Virus record (IMG/VR): IMGVR_UViG_3300033984_000416
Coordinates: 1 to 64,000 of that record
DNA length: 64,000 bases
From: a virus
Direction: 5' to 3' (one strand)
Part shown: positions 53,455 through 62,300 of the stretch, one piece after another
How positions within the stretch are numbered: the stretch's first letter is position 1
Layout of the letters: every line of letters starts with the position of its first letter
Position numbers and translations under genes: made by a program
Notes under the pieces: model-generated
Database searches by the model: none
The model's input: only the letters and a program-made list of their open reading frames with translations
Told to the model about the DNA's origin: nothing

Positions 53455-53958
53455 TTAACGCTCAATAATTGTATATTTTTTTTGACTCATTGAATGTCTG
53501 ATTTCAGACATGATTGACGGGATTATTTCCCTAACATCAACTGCGTATCTAACTTTAGGTGGAAAAAAGTTTCCACTAAATTGTGTTTTAGCAACAGACG
53601 CTTTGTCTACTTTTACTTCGAATTGGAAGTTGTCTTCTTTTTCGAAAATATTCTTAGAACCTTCTTCTGGTTGTAAGAAATATGGGTTATAATTATCCCA
53701 TAAATAAGTTAAAGATTTCTCTTTTAAATGGTTAGGAATAATACCTTGACTACCATAGTCACCATTATTCATACCAGCAATGTTGTCCATCATTTCTTTA
53801 AGCTCTAAAGACTTAATAGAATCCTCATTAAAGTCATAGATGTTGAAATATCTCTGGCAGATAATGTGGTCGTTAATGTACAATACAAATTCGAATCTTT
53901 GGTCTTCGATTTTTTTTCCGTCTGTACGTACACTTGGTTTTGTCGTTGTTGTTGTCAT
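53455..53958 (-). CDS. Conserved hypothetical protein in replication operon
   Basis: A 167-residue soluble protein, with a basic N-terminus and a beta-rich core (RFEFVLYINDHIICQRYFNI). No known motif. It lies between the exonuclease (15 nt gap) and the helicase (54 nt gap), where T4 has helicase-loader and accessory genes. It might be a replication accessory factor, but sequence gives no proof. Confidence 0.68.
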   Translation of the reverse strand: MTTTTTKPSVRTDGKKIEDQRFEFVLYINDHIICQRYFNIYDFNEDSIKSLELKEMMDNIAGMNNGDYGSQGIIPNHLKEKSLTYLWDNYNPYFLQPEEGSKNIFEKEDNFQFEVKVDKASVAKTQFSGNFFPPKVRYAVDVREIIPSIMSEIRHSMSQKKYTIIER

Positions 53959-53973
53959 GTTTGTTTTTTAATG

Positions 53974-55026
53974 TTAAAAATTTAGTTTTTCTCTTTCGAT
54001 AAGCTTTTTGAATGGTATCAGATAATCTGGATACCTGTGTTCGCCAATTGTTTTATCTAACCCATCTCTTTTCATGTATATAAGAACATTTTTTAAATCT
54101 CTACCCGATGAGTCAAGGGTACCATCTATCAATTGTTCTAACTCTCTTATTCCATCTTCAGTCATCATTGGTTTCTTTAGGTTTACTAATCTTTCGTTTA
54201 TTTCGTAAACGTTAGTACCTTGCACACCTTCTGTGACTTTGTTGACGATGTTGTCTAACACCTTAAGAGGTGGTTTTTTTTCTTTAATTCTATTTTCTTG
54301 TAGTATTTTCGCTTCCTCTAGTACTTCAGTTAGACTTACATGTCTTTCACCGATTTGTGGGAAGTGAGTTAATAATGTTTTTTCACCTAAACCTTTTATT
54401 CCTTTAATAGAATCACTTTTATCTCCTAACATAGTCTTAACTAAAACGGAGTTTTCTTGATTATAACAAAAGTACGAAGAAAAATTGTCTTTTCCAACGT
54501 ATTTCTTCAAATGTAAGAAATAAATTTTAATATCTTCGCTAATTAGTTGAGCCATATCCACATCGTTGGTGCAAATGGTTATTTTTTCATTAGGGTTTTT
54601 GGTTAGACAATAATACGCTATGAAATCGTCACCTTCGATAATTTCATGTTTTAATTGTCTGATGTACATTTCATCTATGTATTCAATAGCTAATTCACGT
54701 TGTAATAATTCTGATTCATCTGTAGGTTGAGTGCCATTAATGAAATCTTTTCCTCTATCACTTTTGTAAGGTTCGTAAATTTCGTATCTAAGTTTACCAC
54801 TAAAATTCCCATCCCAGAATACGAAGACTCTATGGTATAGGTCCTCAGTTAATAACATTCTAAGTGTCGTGATAAATTGGTATAGGCCACCAACATGGTG
54901 TCCATTGACATTATAAGTGTCCTTGGCTCCGAAAAACCCTGTCTTGAACAGGGCATTTCCGTCTACCAATAAAGTATTTTGTATTTTTGAAACAGTTTCA
55001 CCGTTACGTGGTGGTCTTTTGTTCAT
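53974..55026 (-). CDS. rnh: 5'-3' exonuclease / RNase H (FEN-like)
   Basis: A 350-residue flap-nuclease family protein that removes RNA primers, similar to T4 RNase H. Conserved acidic motifs: LLVDGNALF, VFVFWDGNFSGKLRYEIYEP (with KSDR following), EGDDFIAYYC, ICTNDVDMAQL, and the helix-hairpin-helix region GDKSDSIKGIKGLGEKTL. It lies between uvsX (33 nt gap) and the 167-residue gene in the replication operon. Confidence 0.92.
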   Translation of the reverse strand: MNKRPPRNGETVSKIQNTLLVDGNALFKTGFFGAKDTYNVNGHHVGGLYQFITTLRMLLTEDLYHRVFVFWDGNFSGKLRYEIYEPYKSDRGKDFINGTQPTDESELLQRELAIEYIDEMYIRQLKHEIIEGDDFIAYYCLTKNPNEKITICTNDVDMAQLISEDIKIYFLHLKKYVGKDNFSSYFCYNQENSVLVKTMLGDKSDSIKGIKGLGEKTLLTHFPQIGERHVSLTEVLEEAKILQENRIKEKKPPLKVLDNIVNKVTEGVQGTNVYEINERLVNLKKPMMTEDGIRELEQLIDGTLDSSGRDLKNVLIYMKRDGLDKTIGEHRYPDYLIPFKKLIEREKLNF

Positions 55027-55059
55027 GTTAGAACATTTAAAAGGTTAATAGACTAACTC

Positions 55060-56175
55060 TTAGTCTTTTTCGTAAGCATCAGCTTTAAAGTCTTCTTCAA
55101 CAACCTCAAAATCAGAAAAACTAGTCCCTAATTTAGCATTGATGAAAACGTTGTTTGCTTTAACATACGCATTTTTTTCATCTGGATTAACAAACCCGTG
55201 TGGTGTTGAACAAATGGAACCCATTCTCTCAATACCATTTACGTGATTTTTAACACATTCAATATCAGTTCTTACACCGAAATTAAAACTTCTACCACCA
55301 TTTACAGCATCTAATTTTTTAGCTGATGATGTTGACTTACCACCCATGTGAAAAATCATTCTAACACCGTATTTAAAACCTTCACCACCATTATGCATGA
55401 TTGTTGGTTGTCCCACAGCATTTGGTCTTAACCAAATTTTTTGTACAGCAACGAATGTGTTGATGTATGGGGCACCTTCTCTCCTAGAAGCTGGAATTCT
55501 GAAGTTCAATATTGATTCGAATTCTCTTTTTAAAGCACCAGCAGTCCATTGGTTATTGTTTGTGTTTGATACAGCACCTTGGTAGCAACCGATGGAACCG
55601 ATAGAATCCCAAAGGAATGTAATGTTGTGTGGAAATTCACCTTTTTCTTGTTTGTCTAAGATTTCGTTCATCAAACGTGCGATGTCTTCAACAACTGGAA
55701 TGTATCTTAAAGGTGTTGTTTTCATTTTGGCATCTTTATAATCAAAATTTTGATACATAGCTAGTAAATCACTACCACCAAAATACATAAAGTCTTCACC
55801 ATCATAATCTAGGATTTCTCCAGTGTCTTCATCAACAACTTCCTCGAATTTAAAACCGACTAACTTTGCGTGTTCCCAGTTAAAACTTCCTTCAGTATCT
55901 ATGATGATACAGTAATCTCCTAATTTTTGAGCTCCAGCTAACGATTCGTAAATCCCTGTTGATTTACCAACATCTGAAAACCCTCTAAATTGTGTTGTGT
56001 AACCTCTTGGAACCCCAGGCAATCCAACGGCATCATGGAAAGCTTTTTTAAACGGAATCCATGTTAAATCTTTTTCTTTAACGATTTGTTCACCTAAACC
56101 TAGGTTTTTCTTAAATGCTTTGTTGTCAAAAGCTTTTTTTTCAATAGGTTTCTTTTCTGGTTTTTTTTGTGCCAT
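55060..56175 (-). CDS. uvsX: UvsX/RecA-like recombinase
   Basis: A 371-residue strand-exchange ATPase used for recombination-dependent replication. Walker A is GFSDVGKST (65-73), Walker B lies in ITFLWDSIGS, and the RecA-type CIIDTEGSFNWEHAK segment is present. The Lys-rich N-terminus (QKKPEKKPIEKK) may help filament formation or partner binding. It starts after the gp32 terminator, so it is expressed by read-through or from an unrecognised promoter. Confidence 0.93.
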   Translation of the reverse strand: MAQKKPEKKPIEKKAFDNKAFKKNLGLGEQIVKEKDLTWIPFKKAFHDAVGLPGVPRGYTTQFRGFSDVGKSTGIYESLAGAQKLGDYCIIIDTEGSFNWEHAKLVGFKFEEVVDEDTGEILDYDGEDFMYFGGSDLLAMYQNFDYKDAKMKTTPLRYIPVVEDIARLMNEILDKQEKGEFPHNITFLWDSIGSIGCYQGAVSNTNNNQWTAGALKREFESILNFRIPASRREGAPYINTFVAVQKIWLRPNAVGQPTIMHNGGEGFKYGVRMIFHMGGKSTSSAKKLDAVNGGRSFNFGVRTDIECVKNHVNGIERMGSICSTPHGFVNPDEKNAYVKANNVFINAKLGTSFSDFEVVEEDFKADAYEKD

Positions 56176-56211
56176 TCTTCTTATTAATTTTTCTTCTTGT
56201 TATTTTAGAAC

Positions 56212-56238
56212 AAAAAAGAGGCAATTTCTCACCTCTTT
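56212..56238 (-). terminator. Intrinsic terminator after gp32
   Basis: A 7-bp AAAGAGG / CCTCTTT stem with a 10-nt loop, followed by T residues on the minus strand. It may attenuate transcription into uvsX so that gp32 is made in excess. Confidence 0.8.
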
Positions 56239-56259
56239 ATGTTTTAGTTAAACCTCTAA

Positions 56260-57153
56260 TTAAAAAGGTAAATCATCTTCGTCTTCTTCAACGCTTACAG
56301 TTTCTGTAGTTGCTTCAGCAGCTTGTACATTAGCTTTAACGTTTTCAACACCCATTGTTAATTCAGACTCTAAAGTTGAATTTTCATCAGTACCGATTGA
56401 AGCTTTGTCAACGAATTTTTTCTCGTCCTTATCCCATACTGGAACACCACCTTTAACAATGATTTCTAAGTAATCGTAAGTTCTTACAGAATAAACATCT
56501 TCCCATGTTCTAGCATCTTCTAACCATTCCGTTTTTTGGTCTTGGTCTTCAGATAAACCACTTGGGTCTAAAGAAGCAACAGCTGATACAACTGGAATAC
56601 CGTTTTGATTTCTGTTAATAGTTAACAATAAATCTCTACCTGTCTCTGCGTTTGTAACATCTTTTTTGATTGCGTTAAGAACACCAATGATTTTGTCATA
56701 GATACCCTCTTTACGGTAATCGTGGTTGAATCTCCAGAATTTTACTCCTTCATCTTCGTTATCTCTATCGATAACTTTTACAACGTACATCTTACGTGCA
56801 TTGTATTTTTTAGCCAATTCTTTATCAGAATCTTTTCCAGTAGCCAATAAAGCTTCACGAGCTTCGCAGAAAGGACAAGCCTCACCTTTTTCATGTTTCA
56901 AACATGGGAATGTTTTCCATTCACCATCAACTTGAACTTTGTGTGCGTGTAATTCAACGAAAGGTGTAGAACCATCAGTTGTTGGAAGGACTCTAATTTG
57001 TTTAGTAGCCGATTTTACACCTTCTTTGATGAAAGTGTTAAAATAATTTTTTAAGTCATAAACCTTAGCGGTTTCTGATTTCACGTACTTCGGAGCGTTG
57101 TTCTTCTCGTACTGTGCTAACATTGCATCTAATGCATTTTTTTCATTACTCAT
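56260..57153 (-). CDS. 32: gp32-like single-stranded DNA-binding protein
   Basis: A 297-residue T4 gp32-type protein that coats ssDNA and organises the replisome. The zinc site is visible as His71 (or His69), C84, C93 and C96 (PCLKHEKGEACPFCEA), then an OB-type core. The acidic C-terminal tail ends VEEDEDDLPF, which copies the DDxPF tip of bacterial SSB proteins rather than the T4 gp32 end. Two tandem host-type promoters lie upstream and a terminator follows, so high early expression is expected. Confidence 0.92.
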   Translation of the reverse strand: MSNEKNALDAMLAQYEKNNAPKYVKSETAKVYDLKNYFNTFIKEGVKSATKQIRVLPTTDGSTPFVELHAHKVQVDGEWKTFPCLKHEKGEACPFCEAREALLATGKDSDKELAKKYNARKMYVVKVIDRDNEDEGVKFWRFNHDYRKEGIYDKIIGVLNAIKKDVTNAETGRDLLLTINRNQNGIPVVSAVASLDPSGLSEDQDQKTEWLEDARTWEDVYSVRTYDYLEIIVKGGVPVWDKDEKKFVDKASIGTDENSTLESELTMGVENVKANVQAAEATTETVSVEEDEDDLPF

Positions 57154-57204
57154 TTTTGTTTTTGTTTATATATTTACGTTATTTATTCTCTTCTTTTTAT
57201 ACTA

Positions 57205-57234
57205 CAAATATACGAAATTTTACAAAAAAGTCAA
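57205..57234 (-). promoter_or_regulatory. Bacteroidetes-type promoter P1, TTG-N19-TATATTTG
   Basis: The proximal of two promoters for gp32. TTG (57234-57232), 19 nt, TATATTTG (57212-57205) on the minus strand; about 50 nt before the ATG. Confidence 0.82.
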
Positions 57235-57283
57235 GCTTTTTTAACACTTATTTTAAAGTATTTTTATGTAATTTTCCTTTAAA

Positions 57284-57314
57284 CAAAGATACGAATGTTT
57301 TTCAAAGATTGCAA
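57284..57314 (-). promoter_or_regulatory. Bacteroidetes-type promoter P2, TTG-N20-TATCTTTG
   Basis: The distal promoter for gp32. TTG (57314-57312), 20 nt, TATCTTTG (57291-57284) on the minus strand, about 130 nt before the ATG. Confidence 0.82.
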
Positions 57315-57342
57315 CATTTTTACCGAAAAAAAAGTATATTAA

Positions 57343-57369
57343 ATAAAAAAGCCCCTAAAATAGGGGCTT
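57343..57369 (-). terminator. Intrinsic terminator upstream of the gp32 promoters
   Basis: An 8-bp AAGCCCCT / AGGGGCTT stem and T run on the minus strand, 20 nt after the stop of the gene at 57389. It isolates the gp32 promoters. Confidence 0.92.
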
Positions 57370-57388
57370 AATTGTTATTTATAATTGA

Positions 57389-58123
57389 TTACATGTCTTC
57401 TTCATCAAACTCTTCTGGTGATGCACCAAAGCTTTTTTTTATTTGTGGTTCGCTAAAATCAGCATCAACATCATCTTGTGTCAACACATATTCTTTTTTC
57501 TTTTCTTCACCATTCATAACATCATATTGACCTTCTTTGTCGGCCCAATAATCTGTAAGTTTTTGTGAGTAAGGGAATGAACTTAATGAACGCATTTCTA
57601 ATTTTTCAACATCTGTTGGGTTTCTTTTTATGATTTCATTTTCCAATTCTTCAATCTTAGCACTTACCATATCCATCTTAGCGATACGAGATTCTAAGTC
57701 AGTTAATTTTTGTAAAAGCATTTCAGAATTTTGACTAGCTTTATCAGCTGCCATCTTCGCTTCTTCGGAACCTTTTACCAATGAAGTAACGTCTATTTCA
57801 ACATCGTCTGTAGCTGGTTCAGCTGGCATCGCTGGTGCTGGTTCAACTGGTGGTACCGAATCTGCTGGTTCGGCTGGTGCTTCTGCATCTGCTGGTGCAG
57901 TATCGTCAACACCTAATTCAGCTCCAATACTAGCCGCTGCATCATCTGCTGGTTCTAAATCTGTAGGAACTTCGTCTTCTTCTTCTAATTTTTTATCGAT
58001 TAATAGAGGTTTTTCATAAGCTACAGGTTCTTGATTTTCAGCGTACCATTGGTAACCTTCCATTTGGTTGAAACGTTTTAGCTCTTCTTTAAGTAACTCT
58101 GGGTTAAATTTTGTTTTCTTCAT
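57389..58123 (-). CDS. Acidic coiled-coil protein, unknown
   Basis: A 244-residue protein. An N-terminal helix (PELLKEELKRFNQMEGYQWY) is followed by a Pro/Ala/Glu-rich disordered stretch (about 50-110), a coiled coil (about 120-165), and an acidic C-terminus. The layout resembles scaffold or head-associated proteins. It starts in a one-base overlap with the stop of the small gene upstream and is closed by a terminator. Confidence 0.7.
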   Translation of the reverse strand: MKKTKFNPELLKEELKRFNQMEGYQWYAENQEPVAYEKPLLIDKKLEEEDEVPTDLEPADDAAASIGAELGVDDTAPADAEAPAEPADSVPPVEPAPAMPAEPATDDVEIDVTSLVKGSEEAKMAADKASQNSEMLLQKLTDLESRIAKMDMVSAKIEELENEIIKRNPTDVEKLEMRSLSSFPYSQKLTDYWADKEGQYDVMNGEEKKKEYVLTQDDVDADFSEPQIKKSFGASPEEFDEEDM

Positions 58124-58317
58124 TAGAATAATAATTGTCTTCCGTCTTCTGTTATTATTTTTTTGTTTATTCTTTCTAAGATGCTTTTATCACCTTTGAT
58201 AATACAAACACCAGAACTACAATCTAAGTTAGGGTCTTGACCTTCAGTATTCAAAAAACTATCTAAGGTTTTATCCAAATTTTTAGTTGGTTGTTTTTCT
58301 ATTTTTTTATTTTCCAT
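58123..58317 (-). CDS. Small hypothetical protein
   Basis: 64 residues, Lys-rich N-terminus, with a Cys pair in LDCSSGVCIIKGD and a C-terminal RQLLF. It overlaps the next gene by one base. A late-type element lies 33 nt upstream, which suggests that this two-gene unit is late and perhaps structural. Confidence 0.65.
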   Translation of the reverse strand: MENKKIEKQPTKNLDKTLDSFLNTEGQDPNLDCSSGVCIIKGDKSILERINKKIITEDGRQLLF

Positions 58318-58350
58318 GATATTAATTTTTAAGTATATTTTTATCTTTTA

Positions 58351-58360
58351 TATAAATATC
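58351..58360 (-). promoter_or_regulatory. Putative late promoter element GATATTTATA
   Basis: An exact copy on the coding strand, 33 nt before the ATG at 58317, in the gap after the preceding early-type gene. Confidence 0.5.
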
Positions 58361-58369
58361 ACAAAAACA

Positions 58370-58771
58370 TTAAAAAATCCTAGATATGTTGAAAATGGTA
58401 AGGTCTTTACCGTTTAATAGTATAAGTTTGTTTTGATATTCATCCCAATTTACCTTGATTGATTTATTATCAACGTTACCGATAGATTCTGGAAATTTTT
58501 GTTCAATAAGTTTATTTAACGCATTTATTGTATATAAAGCATTGCCTCGTTTGTGTATGGATACAGCACTTGGGAATAGATTTTTAAGGTTTAAAGGTTT
58601 ATCTTCTGGAATAACTATCTTGAAGGTAATAACGACCTTAGATTCATCATCTAGGTTCTCATACCCAAAGACTTTATCTTTATTGATATTAAATTTTACT
58701 TCTAAATAGTTTAGAAACCATTCAACTCTCTCTGGGAATATGAATGATGCTAGTAGTATCGTTTTGTTCAT
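58370..58771 (-). CDS. Hypothetical protein, overlaps the gene upstream
   Basis: A 133-residue mixed alpha/beta protein without recognised motifs. Its first 50 nt overlap the end of the upstream gene in another frame, so it is translationally coupled to that gene and shares its promoter. Function unknown. Confidence 0.65.
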   Translation of the reverse strand: MNKTILLASFIFPERVEWFLNYLEVKFNINKDKVFGYENLDDESKVVITFKIVIPEDKPLNLKNLFPSAVSIHKRGNALYTINALNKLIEQKFPESIGNVDNKSIKVNWDEYQNKLILLNGKDLTIFNISRIF

Positions 58772-59360
58772 TTTTTATAGAAAATAAGTAAGGTACGTAT
58801 CGAACTTTATTACCTAGTTCTTCCACAGTATTTTTATATTCTATAAGTATCTCATCAGCACCCAAAAAGACCGCACTCATTGACTTAATTTTATTTCTTA
58901 TCTTATCTGAATTTAACCCAATGTAAGATAATAGCTTCAAATCCACACCAAATAGATATTTTTCACCATATAGATAAATCATATCACCTTGAACATATGT
59001 GATAATTTTTTTCAATGAGTAAATTTTTCTTATTATTTTCCAAAGTGTTCTGCTTCGATACTGTAATGGGTCAACAAAAATATAAGTTATTTCTTTTGTT
59101 AAATCACCATATACCTTACGAATAAACCAAGACATGTCTTCTTGGAATTTATCCCTCTTTTCGGTTCGCTTGAATGTCCAATAGAGATTAGGTTCAACAC
59201 GAATATCCATAATATCAAAATCTGGGTAGTGTTTGTTTACATAGTCATACCCGACAATTAGTGTAGGTAACCCATGGATTATTTCATCCATGGATTGTAC
59301 TACATTAAATTCTTCTGAAACGTCTATTTTATTGTTTGAAACTATATTTGCAATTTTCAT
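58722..59360 (-). CDS. Hypothetical protein with an exact early promoter
   Basis: A 212-residue soluble protein, aromatic and basic in the middle (FVDPLQYRSRTLWKIIRKIY). No motif was recognised. The promoter box TACCTTTG ends 4 nt before the ATG, exactly as for the primase, so this mRNA may be leaderless. The next in-frame Met is at residue 24, which makes a downstream start less likely here. Early expression is inferred from the promoter. Confidence 0.7.
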   Translation of the reverse strand: MKIANIVSNNKIDVSEEFNVVQSMDEIIHGLPTLIVGYDYVNKHYPDFDIMDIRVEPNLYWTFKRTEKRDKFQEDMSWFIRKVYGDLTKEITYIFVDPLQYRSRTLWKIIRKIYSLKKIITYVQGDMIYLYGEKYLFGVDLKLLSYIGLNSDKIRNKIKSMSAVFLGADEILIEYKNTVEELGNKVRYVPYLFSIKNEQNDTTSIIHIPRES

Positions 59361-59364
59361 ACTG

Positions 59365-59396
59365 CAAAGGTACTAAATTATTTTGAATAAACCAAA
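59365..59396 (-). promoter_or_regulatory. Bacteroidetes-type promoter, TTTG-N20-TACCTTTG
   Basis: A full match on the minus strand: TTTG (59396-59393), 20 nt, TACCTTTG (59372-59365). It fills the gap between the hub gene and the gene at 58722. Confidence 0.9.
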
Positions 59397-59397
59397 T

Positions 59398-62300
59398 TTA
59401 TGCGTAACTTGCAAGATTTGGTGGGTTAGGTGGTGTACCATCTTTTATTTGTTTACCAGCATATTCCCAATAAAAATTATTATTAGTTTTATCTGGTGTT
59501 CTACTAATAACACCAACAGCTTTTGACGATTTTGGGTTATAAGCTAAAAATTCAGTCCTAGTACCTATAAATGACCTAGAATTCTCCTGTAATGTTGTAT
59601 CTTTTAGTGCCGCAATTGTTTCAGTTAAGAAAGATTTAGCTTTACTACTAGTTATTGATTTAGAATTCATAACTGCTTTAATTGCAGTTTGTTCGTCAGA
59701 TATAGCTTTCCATTCTGGTCTATTCTTAAATGTTGGTTCGTATTGACCTTCCTGTACCACAACCTCTTTGATTGTTTTACCGTATGGTTGTTTAGGTACT
59801 GAAACTCTGTTATAAATTGATTGTGCAACATCGGCTCTACTTTGTGGGCCACCAGCTTCTAAAGAACATATCGCCATCAACGCCCAATAATCTGCTTTAT
59901 CACCTAAAACAATTTCAACACCATCTTTATATTTTATTTGTTTATAAATACAATCTTTATAAATACTATCCTTACCATCATTTGATTTAGGGTTTTTAAC
60001 AAAATCAAATTGAGCTTGGAATTTTTTAATTTTATACCCACCAGTTGATGTTGGGTTATCTTTAGCACAATATTGAGCAGCAGTACCTTGGTATTCAAAA
60101 TGCCAGTATTCGTTATAACTACCAACGCCATCTCTCATTAAATATGGTAATTCAAAACCATATCTATATGAATTTTCTAATAACCATTCTAATGCTGGGT
60201 TGTTGGCAATATCAAAATATTTGACTAGACCATTTGTATTATCTATTTTAGTTCCATCTTTTTCAAAATAACCTAAATCAATAGCAATACCCCATTGGTG
60301 ATTCGACACACCTTTACTAGCATTTGAACCAGCCGCAGCTTGGTCGGCTTCAGTTCTATAAGCTGATGTTATTCTAGCAAAAGTTTTACCATTATCAGTT
60401 CCTTTGAAACCATTTTCTTTCATCCATGTAACCCAATCTTTTAACATATTTTCTAATGGTACAATTGCTTCAGCAATTAAACGATTTTTGTGTTTATCAT
60501 TTTTAGATGTAAGTTGATTTGAGATACCAGCTATAGTTGGTATTTCTAATAATTTAATATTTTTAGCCTCAATATTAGACGGTGAACCACCGTTATCAAT
60601 TATTGTTAATACTATTGCTGGGTATGCTTTAGTACTAGAAACATTAGTAACCGCACCATCACCAGCTTGGCTTGTATCCATTCCTTCGGCTAACGACATG
60701 TATAAATCCATTGCTGTCATTAATGGTGTTTCTGTGTATTTAATCCTAACACCACTAAAATTTGTCATCATTGAGTTTGGTTTAATAGAATGTTTAACCC
60801 TAGTAATCATATAGGCACCATGAAACATTGGTATATTATCCAATTGGAAATACATCATTGGTTGAATCATAGCATTACCCATCATTTCTATTTCTGCCGT
60901 ATAACTTCTTACTGAATATACATTATAAATGTTTTGACCAGCTATTGTTCTATTTGTTTCAGAACCTTTTTGTGATATGTCTTCCTGTATTTGAAGTGAC
61001 TCATCAGTTTCTGAAAATTCGCTTTGGTCTAGGTTGATATCTTTAAATATATTTTGATTTTGTTGACTGTATTTTACAGTAAACACACCCATACCATCTT
61101 CAAAATCATTTAAGTCGGTTGTAAAATCATCTGGAACGGTACTTGGACTAACGTTACCATTTTCATCACATCGTAAATTTATACCATCATCTGGATAATC
61201 AGCATTTTTGTAGTCTAAGTGTTTAGATTTTTGTCCAGAGTATACACATACAAAAGTTGGCCCACACGAACCTTTTGTTACCGCCTCACCATAGTTTGGA
61301 AATGGTTTAAAAATTGATTCAACTTCTTTTGGGTCACGGAAATTAATAAATGTTGGTAACGCCACAAAATCAAATTTATTAGACGCTAACATTGAACTAA
61401 TAGCATCGTAAGCACTAGTGTTTGAATTTTCAACCAAGTAATCATTGATTGGTAGTGGGTTAATATATAACTTATCACCAATATCTTTAAACGACCTACT
61501 AACAAATCTAAAAGAGTCTATAAATTTAGGTGTTTTATTACCATAATGGTCACCTAATTTAGCATCTACGTTGCTTCGACCACCGTCAACACCACCACAT
61601 TGATAAAGTATTTTATCAGCACTAGTTGTTCCAGCTAACCATTTATCACGTATGTTTTTACATGTTCTATATAATTGTAACTTAATCACATCTTCATTGG
61701 CAGTACCAAATAAAGATTGTTCTAAATTTTTTTTAACATTTACATCAGAATAAGCACTAGCAGTTGTTTGTAATTTTTTTAATATAGTGTTAATGTATAA
61801 ATCAAAATTTTTCTTAGTTACAGAAATTTCTTCAAATTCATTTCTATTCGTTGTGGCTACAGATGCTGACCCACCACCACCAATAGCCCCAGAGCCACCA
61901 TATGTACCTACTTGTGTTGTAGTTGTACCTACTTTTGTCCATATTTTATAACCAGTATTTGCGATGATAACAGGTTGCATCAATGCCGACATTAATGTGG
62001 TTACAGCACTATTGTTTGTATAATCACCATCTAGTTCTAAAGCTAAGTAATCAGTATGCACCGATGCTGACGAACCATCTGTTGTTGGTAAAGGTGTAAT
62101 TATTTTATATGCTTTACCGTTTGAACCGTTTCTAAAATTTGGATTTGTGAAACTTGATGCTGGAACGTTGTAGACATCTTTATCTTTATCTAGTGTTATT
62201 GTTACACGCAATGCTTTTAACCATACATTAAAATCACCACCAGAACCAGTCCATATTTCTAAGTTTTCACTTATAGATTTCCATGATATCATACCGTCAG

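Noticed and set aside
2657-58360. T4 late promoters (TATAAATA) on the plus strand
   Set aside because: The plus-strand reading TATAAATA would fire away from the genes and antisense to the preceding ones. The element is oriented as GATATTTATA towards the genes, and the single plus-strand gene has it in the opposite orientation.
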